Source: Paraplanobispora siamensis
GTDB taxonomy: Bacteria; Actinomycetota; Actinomycetes; Streptosporangiales; Streptosporangiaceae
Assembly: GCF_016863175.1 (NCBI RefSeq)
Contig: NZ_BOOJ01000069.1
Coordinates: forward strand, 18,718 to 82,717
Direction: 5' to 3'
Length of the DNA stretch: 64,000 bases
How positions within the stretch are numbered: the first letter of the stretch is position 1; every line of letters begins with the position of its first letter. Under the pieces are notes generated by a model. The model saw nothing but the letters and a program-made list of their open reading frames with translations, was not told where the DNA came from and did no database searches. Position numbers and translations under genes: made by a program. This document shows positions 26,112-34,734 of the stretch, one piece after another.

Positions 26112-26657
26112 TCAGGCTGAGGAGCCGTAGGCGGCCGAGGCGGCGGTCAGCAGGGCCTCCCGGACGACCTCCTCGGGCAGGTCGCTCGTCTTGACCACGG
26201 CGTACTGCAGCGAGCCCACCACCGCCCAGGCGCGCACCCGGCCGGCCGGGCCGGGGTCCGGGCCGGCGAGCCGGGCGTAGATGCAGTCGCGGAAGGCGCG
26301 GATGACCTCGCCGGGGGAGCCGGGCGGGGCGCTGTCGGCGCCGCCGATGTCCTCCATGATCAGTCGGATGATCGTCCGGTGGCGGACGACGAAGGTGACC
26401 AGCGCCTCCAGGAACGCGTGCTCGTCGTCGAACTCGGACTCGATGAGAGCGACGATGTCCTGGGCCGCGGGGGCGAGCAGCTCGGCGGCCAGCCGGTCCT
26501 TGGGGTGGAAGTGGTAGGCGACCGCCGTCTTGGTCAGGCCCACCGCCGAGGCGATGTCGGCCAGCGACGTGGCGGCGTAACCGCGTTCGGCGAACAGCTG
26601 ACGGGCGGCGTCGAGGATCCGGCTCCTGGTGTCGTAGCCGGGCTCAAGTGTGGTCAT
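26112..26657 (-). CDS. TetR family transcriptional regulator
   Basis: A 181-residue TetR-type repressor. The helix-turn-helix is clear: RILDAARQLFAERGYAATSLADIASAVGLTKTAVAYHFHPKDRL (14-57). The C-terminal half is helical (LVTFVVRHRTIIRLIMEDIGG). ATG 26657 is used. It is divergent from an MmpL-type transporter gene with a 24-bp perfect palindrome between them, the probable operator, so it most likely controls that transporter and itself. Its 3' end faces the PASTA kinase gene. It does not sit at one of the shared CCAAGCG-type sites. Confidence 0.9.
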   Translation of the reverse strand: MTTLEPGYDTRSRILDAARQLFAERGYAATSLADIASAVGLTKTAVAYHFHPKDRLAAELLAPAAQDIVALIESEFDDEHAFLEALVTFVVRHRTIIRLIMEDIGGADSAPPGSPGEVIRAFRDCIYARLAGPDPGPAGRVRAWAVVGSLQYAVVKTSDLPEEVVREALLTAASAAYGSSA

Positions 26658-26717
26658 CGTCTCATTTCCACGGGGAGCGCGATCGACCCGGAATGACGGG
26701 TACTAGGCTTTACTCGT

Positions 26718-26741
26718 CGTTCTGTACGGCCGTACAGAACG
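26718..26741. promoter_or_regulatory. 24-bp perfect palindrome, probable TetR operator
   Basis: Perfect two-fold symmetry from 26718 to 26741, with half-site CGTTCTGTACGG. It lies 44 bases upstream of the MmpL start and 61 upstream of the TetR start, ideal for repressing both. Length and symmetry fit a TetR dimer site. Confidence 0.82.
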
Positions 26742-26784
26742 GTGTTACAAACGTATGTCACCGAGTTTAATAGGGGCGGTCACC

Positions 26785-29022
26785 ATGTCTGGCCTGTTGG
26801 GGCGAATAGGCGGTTGGTGCGCAAGGCACGGCGTGATCGTGCTGTCGGTGTGGATCCTGCTGGCGGCGGGGCTGACCGCGGGGTCGCTGCTCTTCCCCGG
26901 GCCGGTGAGCAACAACGTCTCCATTCCCGGGACCGACGCGCAGCGCGCCCATGACCTCATGAGCGAGGGATTCGGCCCGGGATACGACGCCGGCGGGACG
27001 ATCCAGCTCGTCCTGTACTCCGGTGACGGCCTTCTGACCACCGAGGCCCGCGAAGAGGCCGTGGAGCAGGCGATGGATGACATCCGCCGGCTGCCGCACG
27101 TGGCCGAGGTGCTGAGCCCCTACCGGATGGGCGGCATGGCCGCCAACCGGCAGATCGGCATGATCACGGTCAAGCTCGAGGGCCACGACAACACCAAGCT
27201 GGCCGAGACGACCAAGACGATCTCCGCGGCCGCCGAGCCGGTCCGCGCGGCGGGCGTCGAAGCGGTGCCCGCCAACGCCGGGACCCCGGCCGACAAGGAG
27301 ATCAAGACGGGCGCCAGCGAGATCATCGGCGTCGTCTGCGCGATGCTGGTGCTGCTGTTCGCCTTCGGCACGCTGGTGGCCGCGATGATCCCGATCTTCG
27401 CGGCGCTGGTCAGCATCGCGACCGGCCTGGGCGTGATCGGCCTGCTCGGCCACCTCGTGGACGTGCCCAAGCAGGCCTCCATCATGGCGACGATGATCGG
27501 TCTGGGCGTCGGCATCGACTACGCGCTCTTCCTGCTCAGCAGGCACCGCAAGCTGCTCGCCGACGGCGTGCCCGTGCGCGAGGCGGTCCGCAGGGTCTCC
27601 GCCAGCTCGGGCGGGGCCGTGGTGTTCGCCGGCGGCACGGTGGTCATCGCGCTCAGCGCCCTCATGCTCGCCGGGTTCCCGATGCTGCGCACGCTCGGCT
27701 GGATCACCGGCATCTCGGTCATCTGCGCGGTCCTCACCTCGGTCACCCTCGTCCCGGCGCTGCTCGGCCTGCTCGGGCACAAGGTGAACGCGCTGCGCCT
27801 GCCGTTCATGGGCAGGCGCGGGAACGACGGCTCCTCGGGCTGGGCCGGACTGGGCAACTGGGTCGCCCGCCGCCCCTGGAGCGTTCTCGCCCTGAGCGTC
27901 GCGGTCCTGGCCGCGCTGGCCGCGCCCGCCCTCGCGCTCAAGCTCGGCCCGCTCGACGACGGCTTCGGCGACCGGGGCACCGACTCGCGCCGCGCCTACG
28001 AGCTCATCGAGGCCGGGTTCGGGCCGGGCATGAACGGCCCGCTGGTGGTCGTCGCCGAGCTGGAGGAGAAGGTCACCGACCGCGAGCCCGAGCCCGCCGT
28101 ACTCCAGGCGCTGAAGGACGGGGTCGGGGACGTCGACGGCGTGCGCTTCGTCGGCGACCCGCTGCTCAACTCCGCGGGCACCGCGGTGCTGCTGCAGGCC
28201 GTCCCCGAGTACGCGCCCAGCGACCCCCGGGCCCTGGACGTGGTCGAGGACGTGCGCGCGCTCCGGATCGAGGGGGCGAGCGTGCACGTGGGCGGCAAGG
28301 TGGCCGGCATGGCCGACGCGGGTGACACGATCGCCGAGCGCACCCCGCTGGTCGTCGGCGTCGTGGTGCTGCTCAGCGCGCTGCTGCTGCTCCTGGCGTT
28401 CCGCTCGCCGATCGTGGCGATCAAGGCCGCCCTGATGAACCTGATCTCGCTCGGCGCCGCCTTCGGGGCGCTCTCGCTGGTCTTCTCCCTCGGCCTGGGC
28501 AGCGGCCTGGTCGGCATGGACCCGCCGGTCGGCGTGGACGACTCCTACCTGAGCACGCTGTTCTTCTCGGTGCCGATCGACAGCTACATCCCGCTGATGC
28601 TCTTCGCGGTGCTGTTCGGCCTGTCGATGGACTACGAGGTGTTCCTGCTGACCGCCGTGCGGCAGTCCTACCTCAAGCACGGTGACAACAGCAGGGCGGT
28701 GGCCGAGGGGCTGGGCACGACCGGCCGGGTCATCACCTCCGCCGCGCTGATCATGGTGTCCGTGTTCGTCGCCTTCATCGCCTACCCGGACCCGATGGTC
28801 AAGATCTTCGGTGTCGGCCTGGCGGTGGCCATCGCGGTGGACGCCACGATCATCCGGGGCTTCCTGGTCCCGGCCACCATGGTCCTGCTCGGCCGCTACA
28901 ACTGGTGGTGCCCCCGCTGGCTGGACCGGATCCTGCCCAACCTCTCCGTCGAGGGTCACGACGAGGAGTCCATGACGGAGGAGGAGCCCCGCAGGGAGCT
29001 CGTCGGCGCCGGCCGTTCCTAG
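26785..29022 (+). CDS. MMPL family RND transporter
   Basis: A 745-residue inner-membrane protein of the MmpL/RND family. The layout is the family's: a first membrane helix (HGVIVLSVWILLAAGLTAGS), an extracytoplasmic domain (about 45-170), then a bundle of five or six helices including GLGVGIDYALFLLSRHRK, a repeat of the same plan from about 365, and the second signature LFGLSMDYEVFLLTAVRQSYLKHG. The conserved Asp-Tyr pairs in both GIDY and SMDY are proton-relay residues. I chose ATG 26785, with AGGGG upstream, over the in-frame ATG-like start at 26755. It probably exports a lipid or drug and is controlled by the divergent TetR gene. Confidence 0.92.
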   Translation: MSGLLGRIGGWCARHGVIVLSVWILLAAGLTAGSLLFPGPVSNNVSIPGTDAQRAHDLMSEGFGPGYDAGGTIQLVLYSGDGLLTTEAREEAVEQAMDDIRRLPHVAEVLSPYRMGGMAANRQIGMITVKLEGHDNTKLAETTKTISAAAEPVRAAGVEAVPANAGTPADKEIKTGASEIIGVVCAMLVLLFAFGTLVAAMIPIFAALVSIATGLGVIGLLGHLVDVPKQASIMATMIGLGVGIDYALFLLSRHRKLLADGVPVREAVRRVSASSGGAVVFAGGTVVIALSALMLAGFPMLRTLGWITGISVICAVLTSVTLVPALLGLLGHKVNALRLPFMGRRGNDGSSGWAGLGNWVARRPWSVLALSVAVLAALAAPALALKLGPLDDGFGDRGTDSRRAYELIEAGFGPGMNGPLVVVAELEEKVTDREPEPAVLQALKDGVGDVDGVRFVGDPLLNSAGTAVLLQAVPEYAPSDPRALDVVEDVRALRIEGASVHVGGKVAGMADAGDTIAERTPLVVGVVVLLSALLLLLAFRSPIVAIKAALMNLISLGAAFGALSLVFSLGLGSGLVGMDPPVGVDDSYLSTLFFSVPIDSYIPLMLFAVLFGLSMDYEVFLLTAVRQSYLKHGDNSRAVAEGLGTTGRVITSAALIMVSVFVAFIAYPDPMVKIFGVGLAVAIAVDATIIRGFLVPATMVLLGRYNWWCPRWLDRILPNLSVEGHDEESMTEEEPRRELVGAGRS

Positions 29023-29062
29023 CGGCGCCTGCGGCCCGGCCATCGGCACGTCCCGGAGGAGA

Positions 29063-30166
29063 TCAGTCGAAGACGACGACGCTGCGGGCCACCGCGCCCT
29101 CGCGGACGTGGCGTACGGCCTCGTTGATCTCCTCCAGCGGCACGCGCTCGCTGACCAGGCGGTCGAGGTCGAGACGGCCCCGCAGATACTGCTCGGCGAG
29201 CATCGGCAGGTCCCTGATCGGGGCGGCGTCCCCGCCCTGGGTGCCCATGAGGCGGCGGGAGGCGAACAGCAGGCCGGGTTCGAGGGTGATCGGGCGGCCC
29301 TGGGGCGGGCTGCCCACCATCACGGTCGTGCCGCCGGGCTGGGTCGCGGCGAAGGCGTCGGCCAGCACGCCCGGCACGCCGGTGACGTCGAAGGCGTAGT
29401 CCACCCCGCCCCGGACGACCTCACCGACCTGCCGGGGCAGGTCGGTGGAGAGGATCGCGTGGGTGGCGCCGAACTCGCGGGCCAGTTTGAGCTTGGGCTC
29501 GGCGACGTCGGCGGCGATGATCGTCGTCGCCCCGGCCAGCACCGCGCCCTGCACGACGTTCAGCCCGACGCCGCCGCAGCCGACCACCAGGACGCTGGAG
29601 CCGGGCGTCACCGCGGCCACGTTCAGCACCGCGCCCACCCCGGTGATCACGCCGCAGGCGAGCAGGCACATGGTGTCGAACGGCGCGTCCTTGGCGATCT
29701 TCACGCACATGGGCTCGTTGACCACGGCGTACTCGGCGAAGGACCCGATGCCGATCATCGTCCGGGCGTCGGCGCCGTCCACCCTGATCCGGGTGGTGCC
29801 GTCGCGCATGGTGCCCATGATGGCGGCCATCCTGGCCGGGCCGGAGCACAGGTGGAAGCGCCCGGCCCCGCAGTTGCGGCACCGGCCGCAGGCGCCGTTC
29901 ATCGCGATGATCACATGGTCGCCCGGCCGGACGCCCGTCACCCCCTCGCCGACGCTCTCCACGATCCCGGCGCTCTCGTGGCCCAGGACGAAGGGGAGCC
30001 GGCGCACCACGGGGCTCTTGCCGTCCATGGCCTTGATGTCGGAGCCGCACACGCCGGAGGCCTTGATGCGGACCCGCACCTCACCGGGGCCGGGGTCGTC
30101 GATCTCGACCTCACGGACCTCCATGGGCCTGTCGAACCCGGTCAGTACGGCCGCACGCATCAACAT
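29063..30166 (-). CDS. zinc-binding alcohol dehydrogenase (MDR family)
   Basis: A 367-residue medium-chain dehydrogenase of the class III/NAD-linked alcohol dehydrogenase group. The catalytic zinc site is in SGVCGSDIKAMDG and GHESAGIVE, the structural zinc cysteines in GACGRCRNCGAGRFHLC, and the NAD fold in VLVVGCGGVGLNVVQGAVLAG. It probably oxidises a primary or allylic alcohol to the aldehyde. I chose ATG 30166 because GGGAG lies upstream; a second ATG follows two codons later. Palindrome B overlaps its promoter region 64 bases upstream, placing it in the shared regulon. Confidence 0.88.
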   Translation of the reverse strand: MLMRAAVLTGFDRPMEVREVEIDDPGPGEVRVRIKASGVCGSDIKAMDGKSPVVRRLPFVLGHESAGIVESVGEGVTGVRPGDHVIIAMNGACGRCRNCGAGRFHLCSGPARMAAIMGTMRDGTTRIRVDGADARTMIGIGSFAEYAVVNEPMCVKIAKDAPFDTMCLLACGVITGVGAVLNVAAVTPGSSVLVVGCGGVGLNVVQGAVLAGATTIIAADVAEPKLKLAREFGATHAILSTDLPRQVGEVVRGGVDYAFDVTGVPGVLADAFAATQPGGTTVMVGSPPQGRPITLEPGLLFASRRLMGTQGGDAAPIRDLPMLAEQYLRGRLDLDRLVSERVPLEEINEAVRHVREGAVARSVVVFD

Positions 30167-30229
30167 CAGTCCGCTCCCGTCGCGCCGGAGGCCCGGTCCG
30201 CTCCGCACGCTAGCCCGGGAGGTCATTTA

Positions 30230-30249
30230 AAGCAAGCAATTGCTTGGTA
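30230..30249. promoter_or_regulatory. shared palindrome, site B
   Basis: AAGCAAGCAATTGCTTGGTA, with a perfect 14-bp core CAAGCAATTGCTTG (30233-30246). It lies 64 bases upstream of the alcohol dehydrogenase start. Confidence 0.78.
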
Positions 30250-30317
30250 AGCACATGGGTACAACGCTCCCATAACGTCCATTGACACCCCTGATCGGGC
30301 AAACCTACGCTGACCGA

Positions 30318-30337
30318 AACCAAGCGAGCGCTAGGCC
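30318..30337. promoter_or_regulatory. shared palindrome, site C
   Basis: AACCAAGCGAGCGCTAGGCC, 64 bases upstream of the ABC-importer lipoprotein gene and 88 bases from site B. The left half is the consensus half-site AACCAAGCGA exactly. Confidence 0.78.
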
Positions 30338-30400
30338 AAATAACCCTAGGTCAGACAACCGCGACAGGGCATGGCTGTACGGCACGGCAGGGAGTGACCC

Positions 30401-31657
30401 ATGGGACGGCAGGCAGTGCGACTCGTCGGCCTGGTGGCCGCGGCGGCGCTGGCCGCGGCGGGCTGCGCGGCCGAGCAGAAGGCGGCGGGCGGGGGCGGCT
30501 CCGGCGAGACGCCCGGGGTGACCGCCACCGCGATCAGGGTGGGCGGGGTGCTCACCAAGACCAGCGCGAGCGGCTACTCCACCAAGGACGCCGAGATCGG
30601 CGCCCGGGCCCGCTTCGAGCGGGCCAACGGCGCGGGCGGCGTGCACGGGCGGAAGATCGAGTTCGTCGGGGCCGAGGACGACAACCAGGACGCGGCCAAG
30701 GGTGACGCGGCGGCCAAGAAGCTGGTCCAGAAGGACAAGGTCTTCGCGCTGGTCCCGGTGCACGGGCCCAACTTCGGCGGGGCCGCCTTCCTGGAGCAGC
30801 AGGGCGTGCCGTGGTTCGGCTGGGCGACCGGCCCGCAGTGGTGCGGGACCCAGACGGGCTTCGGCTACAACGGCTGCCTGGCCCCCAAGCCGGGTGCGGG
30901 CTCGCAGACCTGGTGGGGCAACCAGATGGCCGAGCTGCTCGGCGGGTCCGAGGGCAAGACGGTCTACGTCCAGACCACCGACTCCAGTGGCAGCAAGTAC
31001 GGCGGCAAGACCATCTCCCAGTCCTTCGAGGCCGCCGGATTCAAGATCGTCGGTATCAACTCCGGCCTGCCCGCCGCGGCCCCGCCGCCCGACTGGCTGC
31101 CCTACGTCAACAAGATCATGACCTCGGACGGCGGGAAGGCGCCGGACCTGGTGGTCTCGATCATCGCCGGGACCAAGTTCAACGTCGGCCTCTACTCGGC
31201 GCTGAAGAAGGCCGGGTACGAGGGCCTGCTGTCCGACGCCACCAGCTACGACGCGGCCATCCTGAAGGACCCGGCCACGGCCCAGGCGCTGGAGGGCGTG
31301 ATCGCGGCCCCGATGTTCGAGCCCTTCGAGTCCGACGCGCCCGAGATCGCCCAGCTCAAGGCGGACGTGGAGAAGGTCGCCCCGGGCACCGTGCTCACCC
31401 AGCACCTGGCCATCGGCTACTGGTCGGCGGACATCTTCCTGAAGATCCTGGAGCAGACCGGCAAGGACCTGACCCGGGAGAGGTTCCTGTCCACCGCCAA
31501 CGGCTCGTTCACCTACGAGAACGCCGGCTTCGGCAGGATCCAGTACCCCAGGGACCACAACGAGCCCAACGGTTGCGGGGCCCTGGTCAAGCTGGAGGGC
31601 GGCACCTTCAAGGTCGCCAAGAACATGAAGTGCTTCGACAACGTGCCGCTGAAGTAG
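30401..31657 (+). CDS. branched-chain-type ABC transporter substrate-binding lipoprotein
   Basis: A 418-residue lipoprotein of the periplasmic-binding protein type 1 (Leu/Ile/Val, LivJ-like) family. The signal peptide ends in a lipobox LAAAGC (cysteine about residue 22). The mature part shows IRVGGVLTKTSASG, ARARFERANGAGGVHGRKIEF and FALVPVHGPNFGGAAFLEQQGVPWFGW. It delivers solute to the LivH/LivM permease encoded next. In actinobacterial catabolic clusters such importers take up aromatic or alicyclic acids as well as amino acids; the substrate is not known. Start is ATG 30401, under palindrome C. A 233-base spacer without a recognisable gene separates it from the permease gene. Confidence 0.88.
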   Translation: MGRQAVRLVGLVAAAALAAAGCAAEQKAAGGGGSGETPGVTATAIRVGGVLTKTSASGYSTKDAEIGARARFERANGAGGVHGRKIEFVGAEDDNQDAAKGDAAAKKLVQKDKVFALVPVHGPNFGGAAFLEQQGVPWFGWATGPQWCGTQTGFGYNGCLAPKPGAGSQTWWGNQMAELLGGSEGKTVYVQTTDSSGSKYGGKTISQSFEAAGFKIVGINSGLPAAAPPPDWLPYVNKIMTSDGGKAPDLVVSIIAGTKFNVGLYSALKKAGYEGLLSDATSYDAAILKDPATAQALEGVIAAPMFEPFESDAPEIAQLKADVEKVAPGTVLTQHLAIGYWSADIFLKILEQTGKDLTRERFLSTANGSFTYENAGFGRIQYPRDHNEPNGCGALVKLEGGTFKVAKNMKCFDNVPLK

Positions 31658-31890
31658 GTCCCGTGCGGGACCGGCGGCCCCGGCGTGCCGCCCGCGAGCT
31701 GGCGGGCCACGTGGGCGGCATGACGCGAGCGGCCGGGGCGGCCCCCCACGCCCCGGCCCTCGCCGTACGGCGGGCGCCGTCCCCCACCGCGACGCCGCCC
31801 GCCGCACCGGCCCCGATCGAGCGGGTCCGGGGCCGGGGACCGGGGGGATCCGGCCGGTGGAACAGGCGCGAACTTTCGGAGTGAAGACCC

Positions 31891-34734
31891 TTGTCGGAGC
31901 TTGTCGGCTACATCGTCAGCGGTCTCGTCACCGGGGCCGTCTTCGCCGTCATGGCCTCGGGCCTGACCCTGTCCTACGCGGCGACGGGCGTGTTCAACTT
32001 CGCCCACGGCGCCGTCGGTTTCCTGGCCGCGCTGCTGTTCTTCGAGCTCAACGTCGGGTTCGGGCTTCCGGCCTGGCTGGCCGGGCTCATCGCGGTGCTG
32101 GTGTTCTCGCCCCTGCTCGGGTACGTGCTGCACCGGGTGATGTTCCGGGGCCTGGCCCAGGCCGGGGAGACCGCGCAGATCGTCGGGACCATCGGCCTGA
32201 CGATCGCGCTCCCCGCGCTCGGGCTCTGGATCGTCGACCTGACCGCGGAGCCGCTGGGCCTGCCGCGCGCCGACGCGACCTCGCTGCCACGCGGCCTGGG
32301 GCCGTACCCGCCGGTCAACGTCACGGTCGCCGGCGTCACCCTCGACTCCGACCAGCTCCTCACGTTCTTCTTCGCGGTGCTGGCCGCCGCCGGGCTCTGG
32401 GCCTTCATGCGGCACACGCCGTACGGCCTGCGGATGCGCGCCTCGGTCGACCGCCGCAGGCTGGCGACCCTGCGCGGGATCGACGCCGACGCCTCCTCGG
32501 CGATGGCCTGGATGCTCAGCTCCACCCTCGCCGGGCTCGCCGGGGTCCTGGCCGTGCCGACCCTCGGACTGGACCCCACCGCGTTCACCGTGATGCTGTT
32601 CGTCTCGGCGACCGCCGCGGTCTTCGGGCGGCTGCGCTCGATCCCGGTGACGTTCGCCGCCGGGCTCGGGCTCGGCGTGGTGCAGAACCTCGTGGCCGGA
32701 TACGCAGACTTCGCCGAGGACGTCACCGGCCTGCGCACGGCGGTCCCGGTGATCCTGCTGTTCGCCGGGCTGATCCTGCTCAACAGGTCGGGGGAGCGGG
32801 TCGCCGGCTCCGCCGCCGAGGACGCGCCCCCGCCCGACTATCTGGCCGACCTGCCGGTGTGGCGGCGGCGCCTGCCCTGGGTCGTGGGCCTGACCCTGCT
32901 GCTCGGCTGGACGCTCACCCGCCCCGCGGACGACTTCTACGTGAGCGTGGTGGCGCAGGGACTGGTCCTCGCGCTGATCTTCTGCTCGTTCGTGGTCGTC
33001 ACCGGCATCGGCGGCATGGTGAACCTGGCCCAGGCCTCCTTCGCCTCGATGGCCGCGCTGACCTGCGGATGGGCGTTCTCGGCCGGGTTGCCCTTCCCGG
33101 TGGCGATCCTGCTCGGCGTGCTGGGCGCCACGGCGGTGGGCGTGCTCGTGGCGCTGCCCGCCCTGCGGCTGGGCGGGCGGATCCTCACGCTCGCCACGCT
33201 CGCCCTGGCCCTCCTCGCCGACCAGGTGCTCTTCCAGGTCGACGCGTTCAGCAACGGCACGATCGGCTGGCCGCTGCCCGCGTTCGGCCTCGGGTTCGCC
33301 GACACCACCGACCCGCGCGTGCGCGTCGTGCTGCTGCTCGCCCTGATCGGGCTCGTCGCCCTTCTGGTGCGGAACCTGGAACGCTCGGCCTCGGGCCGGG
33401 CGATCCTGGCCGTGCGCTCGGCCCCGGCCGCCGCGACGACCTCGGGCGTCTCCGCACCCCGTACCAAGATCATGCTCTTCGCCCTGGCCTCGGGCATCGC
33501 CGGGCTCGGAGGCGTGCTGTTCGCGAGCTTCAAGGGGTCGGTGACGGCCACCGACCTGCCCGCCATGGCGGGGTTCGTCTGGCTGGCGGTGGTGGTCCTG
33601 CAGGGCGTGCGCCGGATCGGCGGGGCGGTGCTCGGCGGCCTGATCGCCGCGATCTTCCCCGAGCTGCTGGCCACCTGGCACGTCTCCGCGCACGTCGGCG
33701 CGATTCTGTTCGGGACCGGTGGGATGATCCTGGCCAAGCATCCCGACGGGGTGCTCGCCCAGATGGCCGAGGCCCGCTACCGGCGCCGGCGGCGCAGGCT
33801 CGAACGGGCCAGGGCCGCTGAGATCCAGGCGGAGGCCGCGGCCACCGCACGGGCGGGCGTCACGGAGCGGGCGGGCGTCACGGAGCGGGCGGGCGTCACG
33901 GAGGCGGAGGCGGTGTCGAACGGGGCCGGACCGCCTCCAGGCGGCGGGAGCACGACCGGGGCGTCTCCGGGTGGCGGGGACGCGGCCGGGGCGGACGCGG
34001 CGTCCCCGATGCGGGCCGTGGCGGGAACGAGTGAGGATTCCGCCGACGGCGGCGCGTTGTTCCGGCTGGAGAACGTGGTCGCGGGATACGGCGACGTGAC
34101 GGTGCTGCGCGGGGTGGATCTGTCGGTACGGCCCGGCGAGGTGGTGGCGCTGCTCGGGGCCAACGGCGCGGGCAAGTCCACGACCTGCGCGGTGGCGGCC
34201 GGGGATCTTCCGGTGACGGCCGGGCGGGTGCTGCTGGACGGGGTGGACGTCACCTCCTGGCCCGCCCACCGCCGCGCCCGGGAGGGCGTGCTGCTGGCCC
34301 CAGAGGGGCGCGGGGTCTTCCCCGGCCTGACGGTGGAGGAGAACCTGCGGACCTGGCTGTCCGACCCCGATCCCGTCTACGAGCGCATGCCGCAGCTGGC
34401 CGGGCGCCGGGGGATCGCGGCGGGCGCCCTGTCGGGCGGGGAACAACAGCTGCTCACCCTGGCCCCGGCGCTGGTCAGGCCGCCCCGGGTGCTGATCGCC
34501 GACGAGCCGTCCCTGGGCCTGGCCCCGCTCGTCGCGGAGCGGGTCTTCGAGGTCTTCGCCGAGCTGAGGGACCGCGGCGTCGCGCTCGTACTGGTGGAGG
34601 AGAAGGCCACCTCCGCGCTGGAGCTGGCCGACCGGGTGGCCTTCATGAGCCTGGGCCGCGTCATCTGGACCGGCCCGCGCGCCGAGGTGGACGAGACCCG
34701 GCTCACCGCCGCGTACCTGGGGGTGTCGAGGTGA
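31891..34734 (+). CDS. fused LivH-LivM-LivF branched-chain-type ABC transporter
   Basis: A 947-residue single polypeptide that joins three normally separate subunits. Residues 1-300 are a LivH-type permease (GLTLSYAATGVFNFAHGA), 330-620 a LivM-type permease (GIGGMVNLAQASFASMAAL, FASFKGSVTATDLPA), 621-722 a charged then Gly/Ala-rich linker containing three GVTERA repeats, and 723-947 a LivF-type ATPase with Walker A GANGAGKS (756-763), LSGGEQQ (847-853) and DEPS (871-874). It begins with TTG 31891, GGAG upstream, and its end overlaps livG by four bases. LivG supplies the second ATPase. I checked that the frame is open throughout with no stop between the parts. Confidence 0.92.
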   Translation: MSELVGYIVSGLVTGAVFAVMASGLTLSYAATGVFNFAHGAVGFLAALLFFELNVGFGLPAWLAGLIAVLVFSPLLGYVLHRVMFRGLAQAGETAQIVGTIGLTIALPALGLWIVDLTAEPLGLPRADATSLPRGLGPYPPVNVTVAGVTLDSDQLLTFFFAVLAAAGLWAFMRHTPYGLRMRASVDRRRLATLRGIDADASSAMAWMLSSTLAGLAGVLAVPTLGLDPTAFTVMLFVSATAAVFGRLRSIPVTFAAGLGLGVVQNLVAGYADFAEDVTGLRTAVPVILLFAGLILLNRSGERVAGSAAEDAPPPDYLADLPVWRRRLPWVVGLTLLLGWTLTRPADDFYVSVVAQGLVLALIFCSFVVVTGIGGMVNLAQASFASMAALTCGWAFSAGLPFPVAILLGVLGATAVGVLVALPALRLGGRILTLATLALALLADQVLFQVDAFSNGTIGWPLPAFGLGFADTTDPRVRVVLLLALIGLVALLVRNLERSASGRAILAVRSAPAAATTSGVSAPRTKIMLFALASGIAGLGGVLFASFKGSVTATDLPAMAGFVWLAVVVLQGVRRIGGAVLGGLIAAIFPELLATWHVSAHVGAILFGTGGMILAKHPDGVLAQMAEARYRRRRRRLERARAAEIQAEAAATARAGVTERAGVTERAGVTEAEAVSNGAGPPPGGGSTTGASPGGGDAAGADAASPMRAVAGTSEDSADGGALFRLENVVAGYGDVTVLRGVDLSVRPGEVVALLGANGAGKSTTCAVAAGDLPVTAGRVLLDGVDVTSWPAHRRAREGVLLAPEGRGVFPGLTVEENLRTWLSDPDPVYERMPQLAGRRGIAAGALSGGEQQLLTLAPALVRPPRVLIADEPSLGLAPLVAERVFEVFAELRDRGVALVLVEEKATSALELADRVAFMSLGRVIWTGPRAEVDETRLTAAYLGVSR
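33851..33904. repeat. 18-bp in-frame tandem repeat, three copies
   Basis: GGGCGGGCGTCACGGAGC repeats at 33851, 33869 and 33887 (last base changed). It encodes the repeated GVTERA of the linker between the LivM and LivF parts of the fused transporter. Being a multiple of three, copy changes would only alter linker length. Confidence 0.9.

Noticed and set aside
31658..31890. A small gene between the ABC lipoprotein and the fused permease
   Set aside because: Open frames here lack ribosome-binding sites and recognisable composition. It is left as spacer with a small GTCCCGTGCGGGAC hairpin.
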